DNA from: Onthophagus taurus
Lineage: Eukaryota; Arthropoda; Insecta; Coleoptera; Scarabaeidae
Length of the DNA stretch: 64,000 nucleotides
NCBI RefSeq assembly: GCF_036711975.1
Contig: NC_091971.1
Coordinates: 25,985,501-26,049,500, forward strand
Direction of reading: 5' to 3'
In this document: positions 15,752 to 24,636 of the stretch, piece after piece
Position numbering within the stretch: the first letter of the stretch is position 1
Layout: the number at the start of each line of letters is the position of its first letter
Position numbers and translations under genes: made by a program
Notes under the pieces: model-generated
Seen by the model: only the letters and a program-made list of their open reading frames with translations
Told to the model about the DNA's origin: nothing
Databases searched by the model: none

Positions 15752-16140
15752 TAAAAATACCCCAACATTCTTTAACGGATGTAGAGTTAAGGCGATATGC
15801 ACGAGCGCTTGATCTGTTAAACTTTCGTGGGGTGTACATGAGAAACAATTTACCGAAGAAAATCCGAAAACGAGAGAGTGGGATAATAAATCTTGATAAT
15901 CGTACGGGTCCCGGTACTCACTGGACAGCTTACAACAAGGATGGTGTAAATGTTAACTACTTTGACAGTTATGGAGATTTACGACCACCGATTGAAGTGG
16001 AGAAGTATTTTATATCGGATGGGGGGAGAAATATTGTGAGGTATAATTATCGACGATATCAAAAAGAAGATCAAACAAATTGTGGACAATTGTGTCTGCA
16101 TTTCTTAGATAGTTTAAATACCAAGGAAGTATCCGTGTAA
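15748..16140 (+). CDS. Adenain-like cysteine protease, in -1 frame after a slippery site
   Basis: The triad residues are His in GPGTHWTAY, Asp in YFDSYG and Cys in TNCGQLCLHFL. Sequence shared with element A begins at LTDVEL...NFRGVYM, about 22 codons before the first ATG at 15838, and no AUG precedes it in this frame. The coordinates start at the -1 slippage point. The frame of 393 nt equals that in element A. A frameshift product would carry the protease on the C-terminus of the PLA2-pVI/pX protein, much as retroviruses make Gag-Pro. A shorter product from 15838 would keep the triad but lose the conserved N-terminus. Confidence 0.8.
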   Translation, partial: LIKIPQHSLTDVELRRYARALDLLNFRGVYMRNNLPKKIRKRESGIINLDNRTGPGTHWTAYNKDGVNVNYFDSYGDLRPPIEVEKYFISDGGRNIVRYNYRRYQKEDQTNCGQLCLHFLDSLNTKEVSV

Positions 16141-16160
16141 GATTAGTCTTGAGAACAACA

Positions 16161-16904
16161 ATGGAACAAGATACAATACATACAAGTTATACATTTACGC
16201 TCACCGGAAGGGGGTCGGAGTTGTCTTGTAACTTTAACCCACCGATTTATTTGAATGAACTCGGTACATACGAGTTAGCTCTTTTAAATTTCGAAACGTT
16301 CAATACGTTACCTAATATCGATTCAACAAACAATATTTTACAATATGAAGATCATATGGGAAATTTTACAGAGAATATTGAAATACCGCTAGGAACATAC
16401 GATATTAACGATATTAACGAATACGTTAAAAAAACATTAACAGCGAGGAATATTCTCAGCGTGACTACACCGGGTACACAGATACGCATAAGAGGTAACA
16501 ATAATACGCAACGTGCTGAGATAAAAACAAACCGGCGAATAAATTTTGCTAGCGATAATTCAATCGGTTCCTTACTTGGTTTTAACCCTAAAGTTATACC
16601 TAAAAACACGATAACAGAATCGGATCATATCGTGAATATAAATAAAACGAATGCATTACAAATTTATTGTAATTTGAGCTCCGGATCGTATACGAATGGA
16701 CAACCCATGCACGTGTTGTATCATTTCTTCCCGAACGTACCGGCTGGTTTTAAAATAATAGAAGCTCCGCAACAACCGATTTACTTACCTGTTACAACGA
16801 ACGTGATTAGTACATTAATAGTACGCATACTTGATCAGGACGGTCAGTTGGTAAACTTCAGAGACGAAGAAGTGACCGTGAGAGTGCACTTGAAATCGGT
16901 GTGA
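16161..16904 (+). CDS. Penton-like minor capsid protein
   Basis: The 247-aa product starts at the ATG at 16161; the TTG twelve bases upstream is not needed. It aligns with 2408-3115 through FTLTGRGSELSCNFNPPIYL, LPNIDSTNN, GSLLGFNP, YHFFPNVPAGFKI and DQDGQLVNFR. A single jelly-roll fold is assigned from memory of Polinton penton proteins and from position. It lies 20 bp after the protease and 17 bp before a 56-aa gene, inside the virion operon. Confidence 0.7.
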   Translation: MEQDTIHTSYTFTLTGRGSELSCNFNPPIYLNELGTYELALLNFETFNTLPNIDSTNNILQYEDHMGNFTENIEIPLGTYDINDINEYVKKTLTARNILSVTTPGTQIRIRGNNNTQRAEIKTNRRINFASDNSIGSLLGFNPKVIPKNTITESDHIVNINKTNALQIYCNLSSGSYTNGQPMHVLYHFFPNVPAGFKIIEAPQQPIYLPVTTNVISTLIVRILDQDGQLVNFRDEEVTVRVHLKSV

Positions 16905-16921
16905 GTAGTAGGGTATTTAAT

Positions 16922-17092
16922 ATGGGTATAGTGTACGACGTTCGAAGAAAAGCACAGGAAAATCTGGGTGATAGAGTAATGTATAAAACGGTACGAAAGG
17001 ATGTAAAACCTAACAGTAAGCGAAAATCAACTACCCAGTTAACACGCGTCAATCGTCAGTATTTAAGCAACTTAGGTTTTCAACTACTATAA
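16922..17092 (+). CDS. Small conserved basic protein between penton and capsid genes (56 aa)
   Basis: It begins MGIVYDVRRKAQENLGD and ends TRVNRQYLSNLGFQLL, the end shared with the 44-aa product at 2284-2418 in element A. The middle is Lys/Arg-rich (KDVKPNSKRKST), which would suit a DNA- or capsid-binding peptide. The stop directly abuts the capsid ATG (TAA then ATG at 17093). Function unknown. Confidence 0.75.
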   Translation: MGIVYDVRRKAQENLGDRVMYKTVRKDVKPNSKRKSTTQLTRVNRQYLSNLGFQLL

Positions 17093-18355
17093 ATGGAGTC
17101 CTTAAACGTCACGGAGAAAATAAAAGTAGATAACTCGATTGTAAGTTACGAATATCATTCCCATCAACCGTTTGGTTCTACTAGCTTCGGTAACAATGAT
17201 GAAATTCGTATAGGCATACCCGAAATAGACAATTACACATTGCCTCATGAAAGTTTTTTGTATGTGGAAGGGAGCGTACGTAAACTGGATGCGAGTGGTA
17301 AAGCAACAAAAGATGCTAGTGCAACTGCAAAATTGATAAATAATCCTGTAGCGTTTATGTTCAGTGATATTCGCTATCTTATAAATGGTGTTCAAATAGA
17401 TGGAGTGAGAAACGTGGGGTTAACATCATGTATGAAAGGATACTTTTCGTATACCCCTCACGATATAATAAAGTTGGCGAACGCAGGTTGGAACATGGGC
17501 GAGGATCTGCTAGGTCAAGTGGTCCCAACATCCCCTGTAACGGATGCAATAATGGATAAAAATGGAAATTTTGGATTGAGTGTACCGCTAAAGACATTAA
17601 TAGGGTTTGCTGAAGATTTTAAAACAATTGTGATGAATGTGAGACAAGAGCTAGTGTTAATTCGTAATAATGATGATAATGATGTGCTTGTGAATACGGT
17701 AGAAGAACCGTTACAGTTAAAAATCGATAAAGTTGTGTGGAGAATGCCCCATCTAGCCGTAGGCTTACGAGAACAATTAGCTCTAACAAAAATAGCAGGA
17801 CGAAATATTGATCTGCAAATACCTTTTCGCAGTTGGGAAGTACATGAATATCCTTCTTTACCTCAAACAACAAAGCATTCATGGGCTGTGAAAACAGCTC
17901 CGCAGTTGGAAACACCTAGATTTATAATAATTGGGTTTCAAACAAAGAAGAAAGGAAAACAGTTGGCGAACATGGCAACCTTTGATAATGTAAAACTCAC
18001 CAATTTGACGGTATTCCTAAACGGTGAACGCTACCCATACGATAATCTGAACGTGGACTTTGATAGTAATCGTGTCGCAGTGTTATATGACATGTATACA
18101 CGCTTTCAAAAGTCCTACTATGGGAAGGAAGGAGAACCATTACTCACTCCGAAACAATTTATTGAAAATTATCCACTGATTGGAATTGATTGTACATATC
18201 AAGCAGAAGCGCTACACAAAAGTGGGGTAGAAATACGGATAGAATTTACGACAAAAAATCCGATTCCTGATGGTACCACAGCATACTGTTTAGTTTTACA
18301 TGATAAGGCGTTTCAATATTCTCCACTAACAAAAATCGTCAAACAAATGACTTGA
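17093..18355 (+). CDS. Major capsid protein (hexon-like, double jelly-roll)
   Basis: The 420-aa product is homologous to the 400-aa product at 1074-2276, sharing HSHQPFGSTSFGNNDEIRI, VRQELVLIRNN, the R(S)(W)EVHEYPSLP region, FLNGERYPYDNLNVDF and a C-terminal IRIEF...YCLVLHD. The double jelly-roll capsid assignment is from remembered Polinton and adintovirus families plus synteny. It is intact and is probably the most abundant virion protein of the operon. Confidence 0.8.
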   Translation: MESLNVTEKIKVDNSIVSYEYHSHQPFGSTSFGNNDEIRIGIPEIDNYTLPHESFLYVEGSVRKLDASGKATKDASATAKLINNPVAFMFSDIRYLINGVQIDGVRNVGLTSCMKGYFSYTPHDIIKLANAGWNMGEDLLGQVVPTSPVTDAIMDKNGNFGLSVPLKTLIGFAEDFKTIVMNVRQELVLIRNNDDNDVLVNTVEEPLQLKIDKVVWRMPHLAVGLREQLALTKIAGRNIDLQIPFRSWEVHEYPSLPQTTKHSWAVKTAPQLETPRFIIIGFQTKKKGKQLANMATFDNVKLTNLTVFLNGERYPYDNLNVDFDSNRVAVLYDMYTRFQKSYYGKEGEPLLTPKQFIENYPLIGIDCTYQAEALHKSGVEIRIEFTTKNPIPDGTTAYCLVLHDKAFQYSPLTKIVKQMT

Positions 18356-18530
18356 GTATGGGGAAAGAAGGGTTGGTAGTGTGTAGTTGGATCGGATCCT
18401 GAGCCGCATCGCACCCGTAGCTCATCATCCGAAATGTGAGACTTCTATATTCAGCGTAAACAAAAAAAAGTCGTAGAGTATAAGTTGTGCGACAGATTTC
18501 TACGGCTGCATAGTATGGATAATCGTGTTG

Positions 18531-19046
18531 ATGTACGGAAGCAAGATGTATTCAAATAAAACTCAATACATAATTCTCGATATACAAGGTTTCATGGTCA
18601 ACGAAGATCAGTTCGTACCTAAAGAATTAGCATCATGTGATAGTAACAAATGCATAACCCACCACGTTTTTCAACCGAGTAGCAGTATAGCTTCATTACC
18701 ATCTAAATATAGGAATACTGCAAACTGGTTAATGACACATCATCATTGCATCGACTGGAAAGTTGGTTTTATCCATCCAATGGAATTCGACGCCATAGTC
18801 AAATATCTGTGTCGGAATGTCAAGAAAGTGTATGTTAAAGGACCTGAAAAAATTAAATTTTTAAGACATATTATTTCCGCGCCGATATTTGCGTTGGAAG
18901 GTAGTATCTATAAACTTGAGATGGGTATACCGAGCTGTGCTTTTCACTCGCGACGAAGAAGTATGTGCGCTCTTTCCAATGTACGCCACTTACAAGAAGT
19001 TGTCGAAGAGGGGGTGCAAAACAAGGATGCGAAAGACAGTCGGTGA
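18531..19046 (+). CDS. Polinton-associated CxxH...C family protein, copy 3 of 3
   Basis: The 171-aa product (ATG at 18531; a second ATG at 18549 is possible) has ILDIQGFMVN, PKELASCDSN, THHVFQPSS, WKVGFIHPMEFD, VYVKGPEKIKFL and CAFHSRRRSMCALSNV. It follows the capsid gene after 175 bp, the same relative position as copy 1 in element A, so copies 1 and 3 are positional equivalents and copy 2 is additional. Function unknown. Confidence 0.75.
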   Translation: MYGSKMYSNKTQYIILDIQGFMVNEDQFVPKELASCDSNKCITHHVFQPSSSIASLPSKYRNTANWLMTHHHCIDWKVGFIHPMEFDAIVKYLCRNVKKVYVKGPEKIKFLRHIISAPIFALEGSIYKLEMGIPSCAFHSRRRSMCALSNVRHLQEVVEEGVQNKDAKDSR

Positions 19047-19096
19047 CTATAAAGCAGAGACAAGTCGTAATGGGGGATAGTTAAGAGCTGGTTGCG

Positions 19097-19432
19097 ATGG
19101 AACAAGTGTTCACTGTGTTTGGGTGTTGGCCACTTACATCTGCCAAGAAAGTGTACAGCGTAATGAAAAAATATGAACAAGATGCCTCATTTGCGAACAT
19201 TCCAGCTCGTGATTTAAAATATTTACCAACACAGTATTATTTCGATAAAGTACCATCTATGGAATTACGAAGAATTTGGACCCAACTACCGTTCGCCTAC
19301 CAGCAATCGAAAATGTTACAAATGAAGTTACCGTGTCTTGAACATTATAATAATGATTGTGCGGAAACTCATTTCGATGGACCACCACCACCTAAAATGC
19401 ATTGTATTAAATGTACGTTAGAAAAGAAATAA
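19097..19432 (+). CDS. Unknown small protein (111 aa)
   Basis: I cannot assign a function. The frame starts at an ATG (MEQVFTVFGCWPLTSAKK), contains IPARDLKYLPTQYYFDKVP in the middle and ends with C....C and CIKC near the C-terminus, so metal binding is possible. It is the last gene before an AATAAA that overlaps its stop, and follows copy 3 of the CxxH...C family by 50 bp. Clean codon structure and placement argue that it is real. Element A has no equivalent. Confidence 0.6.
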   Translation: MEQVFTVFGCWPLTSAKKVYSVMKKYEQDASFANIPARDLKYLPTQYYFDKVPSMELRRIWTQLPFAYQQSKMLQMKLPCLEHYNNDCAETHFDGPPPPKMHCIKCTLEKK

Positions 19433-19492
19433 ATGTTATTTTTTTATCCATATTGATGAGTTTTATTTAAAGAAACCTCTTCACCTCCCCTT

Positions 19493-19696
19493 CCCCCTCC
19501 CCCCCCCTTGAGTCACGGGCGAAGATAAGGTCCGAACGACCTCGCATTCTCAGACAGTATGACCTCCCGTTGGGCCACAGGCGATAACAAGGAGAAAACC
19601 TGGACAACCTCGCATTCCCAGACAGTATGACCTCCCCTTCAGTCACAGGCGATAACAAGGAGAAGACCTAAACGACCTCGCATTCCCAGACAGTTG
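19493..19696. repeat. 68-bp tandem repeat, three copies
   Basis: Units contain GACCTCCC(C/G)TT..., then CACAGGCGATAACAAGGAGAA, then ACCTCGCATTCCCAGACAGTAT. The GACAGTAT ends fall at 19560 and 19628, and the third GACAGT at 19694. The first unit is the most diverged. It lies between two transcription units and encodes nothing obvious. Confidence 0.85.
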
Positions 19697-19891
19697 ACCG
19701 GACAAATACCTGTTCACTAACCCGTACTTAAAGGTAGTGGAAAGTGGGTTACTCCTCACTCCGTGTACAGCAGTCGCTGAGTGATATAGTAGTGTACAAA
19801 AGACGATAATTCCTTAAAAAGTGTGTTTACAATAATAACAGATTTTGTTAAAAACTGTGTTTTTCCGACCACGAAGAAATCGCCTTCTGCT

Positions 19892-20173
19892 AGAAAACCA
19901 TTTGAAAAGTAAGTTACATCAATACAATTTTTATCGGTTTTCTTCATGTATGTTTGTGATGATTTCAGGTATTAATTGTTATACGCTGAGAAAAGTGGTT
20001 CTTCAGCGCATTGCAAACCTGTCAGACGTGATAGAAAACCATTTGAAAAGTAAGTTACATCAATACAATTTTTATCGGTTTTCTTCATGTATGTTTGTGA
20101 TGATTTCAGACATTAATTGTTATACGCTGAGAAAAGTGGTTCTTCAGCGGATTGCAAACTTGTCAGACGTGAG
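19892..20173 (+). repeat. 141-bp tandem duplication, each copy holding a 60-bp intron-like block
   Basis: Copies start AGAAAACCATTTGAAAAGTAAG at 19892 and 20033. In each, GTAAGT opens (19909, 20050) and TTTCAG closes (19968, 20109) a 60-bp block with good donor, acceptor and polypyrimidine-like sequence. The 81-bp segment between the introns is open in one frame. No ATG precedes it in that frame, so a spliced leader for the 20245 or 21471 genes is more likely than a separate gene. Confidence 0.7.
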
Positions 20174-20244
20174 CGAACGTATAATTTTAATAAAATAATC
20201 CAAATTTTTTGTAACCCTTTTGATTCCTTGAAGTCTTTCCCATT

Positions 20245-21402
20245 ATGCTTCACTTAATTGGTAACAGCCACGCTCGTGCAAGCGATAATACCGATGGTAT
20301 GACCGACCCACTGGTTGCCGTGCTGCCACGCAATAACGACAGTACGAATGTTGTTGAGTCAAGCCTACCGTCGTTACCATTATATTGCAGCGGCAACTTT
20401 GACGGTTTGAGTCGTACCATGCAGGATTTCACTACAGACCCACCACTGTACGAGCAAATAATGAATGAGCTCCGGTCACAGCCAGGGAACGACAATGGTG
20501 CGATTGTTACCACCAGTCCAACCTTGTCGTCCTACGGCTTAACTCGCATCAGTATGGAGATACGAGAAGAAGGAACATATCAGGAAGTTGTTGTGCCACC
20601 TGAACCTGCTACCAATCAGGCCGACGTGGTACAACCACTTCCAGATATTGTACATACGGATGTCACAAGTCAAGCACCTGCTGAAAACCAGGTGCTTGCG
20701 GCACCGTCTGTACCAGCGACGGAAGACGTATCCCAACCCTCCGATAGGATATGTGTTTCGCCTGTCTTCTCGAGTGGACCCATACGGTACACATCCCGCC
20801 GTATAAAAAAACGCGTCAACTTGTTGTCAAGGGGTTGCGTGAAACAAACTACCCGCCCAAACCCTTCTCCTGCTTCACAAGACTCCTGTAGATTGCTGCG
20901 CAACGCATTAGCCAAACCTCCCCGTAACACACGAAGAGTACCTACACTCGCTACAGTAACCAGACCTGCAACGGTGGTTACATCTCCACCAGAGGTGACC
21001 ATCGACATCCGTGACAGCCCGCCAACTATCACAACTATCCCACCACAAAATGTGGTGTTCCCACCACCTTTACCTATCCCTACTATCCCGCAGAGGCAAA
21101 ATCTTCCAGCTGTAAATACCGCACATCCCGACCCATGGGTTGATGCGTTTCTGCATTCAACAACCAACTTGGCAAGCAGTCTTTTGTCCCAAGAGGATTT
21201 TTTCATCTTGGGCTTGAAACCTCAATTGCAAACCAAAGTGACGACTTTGGAACATCATAAGCGCCACTTCGTGAACGCGTTGAATGCAGTAAACCAGAAT
21301 CCCACCGTCTGCTTTGCTGCTTCTTCAAACATCCTTAACATGTACAACACCAAAATTAACCTGTATAAGTCCCTTCTCAGGCTGCTGCCTGACAACGGTT
21401 AA
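20245..21402 (+). CDS. Unknown Pro/Thr-rich protein (385 aa)
   Basis: No family recognised. The N-terminal two thirds are low complexity, rich in Pro, Thr, Val and Ser, with a basic patch near residues 185-200 (SRRIKKRVNLLSR). The C-terminal 90 residues look folded and helical (WVDAFLHSTTNLASSLLSQ, LEHHKRHFVNALNAVNQ). This resembles a disordered protein with one terminal interaction domain. It lies in the accessory block between the virion operon and the ATPase operon, downstream of a duplicated intron-like leader. GC content is higher than that of the neighbours, which may indicate separate acquisition. Confidence 0.65.
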   Translation: MLHLIGNSHARASDNTDGMTDPLVAVLPRNNDSTNVVESSLPSLPLYCSGNFDGLSRTMQDFTTDPPLYEQIMNELRSQPGNDNGAIVTTSPTLSSYGLTRISMEIREEGTYQEVVVPPEPATNQADVVQPLPDIVHTDVTSQAPAENQVLAAPSVPATEDVSQPSDRICVSPVFSSGPIRYTSRRIKKRVNLLSRGCVKQTTRPNPSPASQDSCRLLRNALAKPPRNTRRVPTLATVTRPATVVTSPPEVTIDIRDSPPTITTIPPQNVVFPPPLPIPTIPQRQNLPAVNTAHPDPWVDAFLHSTTNLASSLLSQEDFFILGLKPQLQTKVTTLEHHKRHFVNALNAVNQNPTVCFAASSNILNMYNTKINLYKSLLRLLPDNG

Positions 21403-21470
21403 TAGCGTTTTTTTTTGAAGCTCGTTCAGTTTTTTTGTCTCTTGCAGTGTTAACGTTGCAGGAGTTGGCT

Positions 21471-22031
21471 ATGGAGAGCGTTAATTCGACGATTTCCCGT
21501 AAAGACTGTACGTTGCGGTTAGTAGATGTTTTACCAAAGACTCTACTACTAAACGTAATGTACAGCTGGGACATATGCTTCTGGCGTCGAATATCCCGAA
21601 AGGGCGATCGAATCAATCTTGGGGAGGTTTGCTTCCCCACCGTGGAACGCTTTGGAAAGAAAATGTCGCAAGGCACCGTACATAAGTTGTTCCACGGTTC
21701 TCTGGTTGATTGGAGTTCAACTTTCGGAGTGGGTCTTCAGTATCAAGCAAGGTATGTTTTTTATGAATCACATTTGGGCAACCTTTGCTATCGTTGTCGA
21801 CGCCGCCTACACCATATTAGTATAACGAACGTTTTACAACTGGATTGTCGTGTGAAATTGCGCTCGAAAATAAAGTATGCATCTTCTGAACGATTGCAGA
21901 CTATTATTTTAAATAAAAAATATTGGTGTGCGATGTGTTGTCGTGTGTCTTTGTTTCGAGTCTGTTTTAAACCACAACTTGAGGAGGATCAAAGTACTGA
22001 GGAATTGTCGGAGGGATGTCTCAGCAACTAA
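21471..22031 (+). CDS. Unknown CxxC-containing protein (186 aa)
   Basis: The first ATG of the open frame is at 21471. A 3' splice-site-like CTCTTGCAG directly precedes TG TTA ACG in the same frame, so a longer form starting at a spliced A|TG is possible. Two CxxC pairs, CYRC and CAMC, lie about 40 residues apart in the C-terminal half and suggest a zinc-binding domain. The N-terminal half contains WDICFWRRISRKGDR. No family recognised, and no element A counterpart. Confidence 0.55.
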   Translation: MESVNSTISRKDCTLRLVDVLPKTLLLNVMYSWDICFWRRISRKGDRINLGEVCFPTVERFGKKMSQGTVHKLFHGSLVDWSSTFGVGLQYQARYVFYESHLGNLCYRCRRRLHHISITNVLQLDCRVKLRSKIKYASSERLQTIILNKKYWCAMCCRVSLFRVCFKPQLEEDQSTEELSEGCLSN

Positions 22032-22664
22032 TATGTTGTAGGTGGTTTTTTCAAATTTGTACACCATCCTTGTATGATACTGAAAATCGTTCGAATTGAT
22101 GATATGACAACAAGTTCGCTTCCTTTTCACCTTTTCCGCTCCCATGCTTTTGTTTATATGTATTATTAATTATTTATTTGAATATTTACCGTATCTACTT
22201 ATTGTTACCGCTCCCATGCTTTTGTTAATATGTATTATTAATTACTTATTTGAATATTTACCGTATCTACTTATTGTTAATTTAATACTAAGTAGTGTAA
22301 ATTGTACTGTGACTTACACTGCTTTATTTTGTTTAATCACATAACATCTGTATGTGAATAACCCACTGGTGGTTCTACTACATCAACCATACAGATACTT
22401 TTGAAATCATGATAATAAATAATTTTGTAAATTTATGTATACCACGTCTTATTGTAAAATAAATATTGTGTAATATTACGCACGCTTTAAATAACTTTCA
22501 AACTCAATGTTAACAGTTTAGTGTTGTAAACCATTATTTTGAAACAATGATAATAAATAATCTGCTGAAATTTTTTGTATGCTACATTTTATGATAAAAT
22601 AAACATTGTTTTCTACTACGACTTCATTTCTTGTTAATCTCCCGTTCAAGTATCACCCGTCAAC
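22032..22664. other. Noncoding region upstream of the ATPase operon, with repeats
   Basis: A 72-bp direct repeat starting CGCTCCCATGCTTTTGTT occurs at 22137 and 22209, nearly identical. A second, more diverged pair lies at about 22404-22470 and 22540-22612, sharing AATGATAATAAATAAT and AAATAAA.ATTGT. The short open frame across the first repeat is hydrophobic and repeat-derived, so I do not call it. The promoter of the ATPase operon should lie in the last 150 bp, but no unambiguous TATA box stands out. Confidence 0.6.
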
Positions 22665-23366
22665 ATGGTTGAAGACGTTAAGTTTGTTAGCCAACCTTTA
22701 ACACTACCAATCTGTAATCTTCATAACGACTTCGCTGCAAATAAATTTAAACGACATAGCGAATTATTTGGTGGGGAATGTAAACGTGGTTTGATAATTG
22801 GTTCTTCGGGTGCCGGAAAAACAAACGTAATGTTAACTTTATTGACAGCTCTCAACGGGTTGCGCTTTTTGAATGTATATTTGTGCTCTAATTCACTCTA
22901 CCAAATCAAATACGAATTTCTACGACAATTACTTAAACCTATCCGCTCTTGCGGCTATTATGAATACTCAGATGTCGGACGATTTCTACCACCGTCAAAG
23001 GTGAAAGAATATTCAATTATTATTTTTGATGATATTGCTCCTACAGAGCAACAGATTATCAAGGAATATTTTTCATACGGTCGTCATAGAAACGTTGATA
23101 CTTTTTTACTCGCTCAAAGTTATAGCGCCATTTCCAAGCAGCTTTTACGTGACAATTGCAACCTTTTAGTTTTATTTAAACAAGATCTCACTAACTTGAA
23201 ACATATTTACAACGATCATTTGCTAGGGGACATTACGTGGGATGATTTTGTCAGAATTTGTCGAACTTGTTGGGATACACCGCACGGTATATTAGTTATT
23301 GATTTAGATTGCGATAAAAATAACGGACGCTATCGGAAAGGTTTCGATGAGTACATTATACTGTAA
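22665..23366 (+). CDS. DNA-packaging ATPase (FtsK/HerA, A32-like)
   Basis: The 233-aa product has Walker A GSSGAGKTN at about residues 46-54 and Walker B SIIIFDDIAP near 125. QSYSAISKQLLRDN follows, then NLKHIYNDH. It is homologous to 4133-4828 but keeps both Walker B acidic residues. It would drive DNA packaging into the capsid. It opens a compact rightward operon followed by the 386-aa protein, the small protein and the integrase. Confidence 0.92.
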   Translation: MVEDVKFVSQPLTLPICNLHNDFAANKFKRHSELFGGECKRGLIIGSSGAGKTNVMLTLLTALNGLRFLNVYLCSNSLYQIKYEFLRQLLKPIRSCGYYEYSDVGRFLPPSKVKEYSIIIFDDIAPTEQQIIKEYFSYGRHRNVDTFLLAQSYSAISKQLLRDNCNLLVLFKQDLTNLKHIYNDHLLGDITWDDFVRICRTCWDTPHGILVIDLDCDKNNGRYRKGFDEYIIL

Positions 23367-23429
23367 AACCATTGACTTTACGACTGCATGCTCAGTCTCT
23401 GTGCGATCATTACACTATCACGTTGAACT

Positions 23430-24590
23430 ATGAATCGTAATGTTGCACAACAGTTAATAGCTGCGCGAGAAGATGTTAAACATAAAATACGCACTTTGAA
23501 AGGAGATATAAAACAGAAGCAGTCCATTGCCGAAGCTCAACTCGCTCCACTGAAAGAACCTCTGACAGATATTTCCAAAAAATTACAAACTGTCAATTTA
23601 TTAGCGCTCGACAATAAATTCGGGATAAAACGTGATTTATTTACCCCGAAAAAGGAGCAGTCACCAGATATCTCAGCCTTACTGGCTGACTTGCAGAAAC
23701 CTTCTAAAGGACTTAAACTGGAAACTCCTAGAGTGAAACCTAAACGTAGAGTTACGTCAACACCCATTAAACCGGGAGCTAGCATGGATGTTTCACCGGA
23801 ACTCGCACGGAGTCCGCAATTTCTCAGCGACGAAGAGGTGTTCGAGGGTCGAGATACTACACCTGAGTTTTCTGTTCGTGAGTCAGACACATCTTTAGAT
23901 GTCTACGAGCGGGACGCTAGGGAGCAGTTGGCGCGCATGAAAGAGAATATGGAGGGAATGATGGAACAGACAGTTATTAGAGAAGCTTTAGGGCAGCTGG
24001 ACCCCTTACCACGTACCTATGTTACGGGTTTAACAGTAGATGTAAATAACGAGTTCGATCAAACTTACGGTGTTCGTGCACTTACCGATGGATTGTATAT
24101 CGCAAATCAACCAATAACGTTTGACGGGAAAAACATTTTGGTGGGTGAATTTACTTATACAGGAACACCGGGGTTATACGAGTTGTTATTCAAAAATAAA
24201 CCGGGTAAATTTACTTTACCAGATGCGAGAAATTACAAAGATATCTTACAACGTTCGAATGTACATAAAAGAGATTATGACGCTTCAAAAAGTATCATAA
24301 CTGATGATGAAAATGAAAAGTTTGTGAACATAATCAAACCAATTTCCTTGGGTCAAAGACCAAATGTGTACTGGGCTCGATATTGGCCAAAACCTAAAAC
24401 TGGATCAGGTCACTTAAATAAGTTGTTAGTACCTGCTGCAATTAAAGAGTACGAATACTGGGACGACGTGAACGAATTAGTTGATCGGTTGCGTTTACTA
24501 CTTGCTTCCGAAGCAGCAGGTCATACTGCTCATCATAACGAAATTATATCCCTCATAGAGGAATTACGGGAAGCGCAAGTCATTCGTTAA
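23430..24590 (+). CDS. Coiled-coil plus DUF8207-like Polinton protein (386 aa)
   Basis: This is the intact form of the gene broken at 5389-6469. Residues 1-50 are basic and coiled-coil-like (AREDVKHKIRTLKGDIKQKQ). About 60-190 are a disordered, Pro/Ser/Glu-rich linker. About 195-300 form the conserved globular domain (VNNEFDQTYGVRAL, YTGTPGLYELL, ARNYKDILQRSNVHKRDYD). The C-terminus carries WDDVNELVDRLRLLLASEAAGH...IEELREA, probably a helical tail. From memory the domain is listed as DUF8207 in arthropod proteins. The constant link to integrase suggests a role in the virion or in integration, but this is open. Confidence 0.75.
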   Translation: MNRNVAQQLIAAREDVKHKIRTLKGDIKQKQSIAEAQLAPLKEPLTDISKKLQTVNLLALDNKFGIKRDLFTPKKEQSPDISALLADLQKPSKGLKLETPRVKPKRRVTSTPIKPGASMDVSPELARSPQFLSDEEVFEGRDTTPEFSVRESDTSLDVYERDAREQLARMKENMEGMMEQTVIREALGQLDPLPRTYVTGLTVDVNNEFDQTYGVRALTDGLYIANQPITFDGKNILVGEFTYTGTPGLYELLFKNKPGKFTLPDARNYKDILQRSNVHKRDYDASKSIITDDENEKFVNIIKPISLGQRPNVYWARYWPKPKTGSGHLNKLLVPAAIKEYEYWDDVNELVDRLRLLLASEAAGHTAHHNEIISLIEELREAQVIR

Positions 24591-24636
24591 GGGTATATAA
24601 ACTTTTTTCTGTTTCTGTGACGCTTCAGAAGCCAAT

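Noticed and set aside
19845..20198. 117-aa frame with duplicated ENHLKSKLHQYNFYRFSS
   Set aside because: It has no early ATG and reads straight through two intron-like blocks; it is an artefact of the 141-bp duplication.
20670..21206. 178-aa minus-strand frame
   Set aside because: It lies opposite the 385-aa plus-strand gene and is Gly/Val-rich as expected for the complement of Pro/Thr codons.
22144..22344. 66-aa hydrophobic frame with a repeated segment
   Set aside because: It is the 72-bp direct repeat read in frame; composition is explained by AT-rich repeat sequence.
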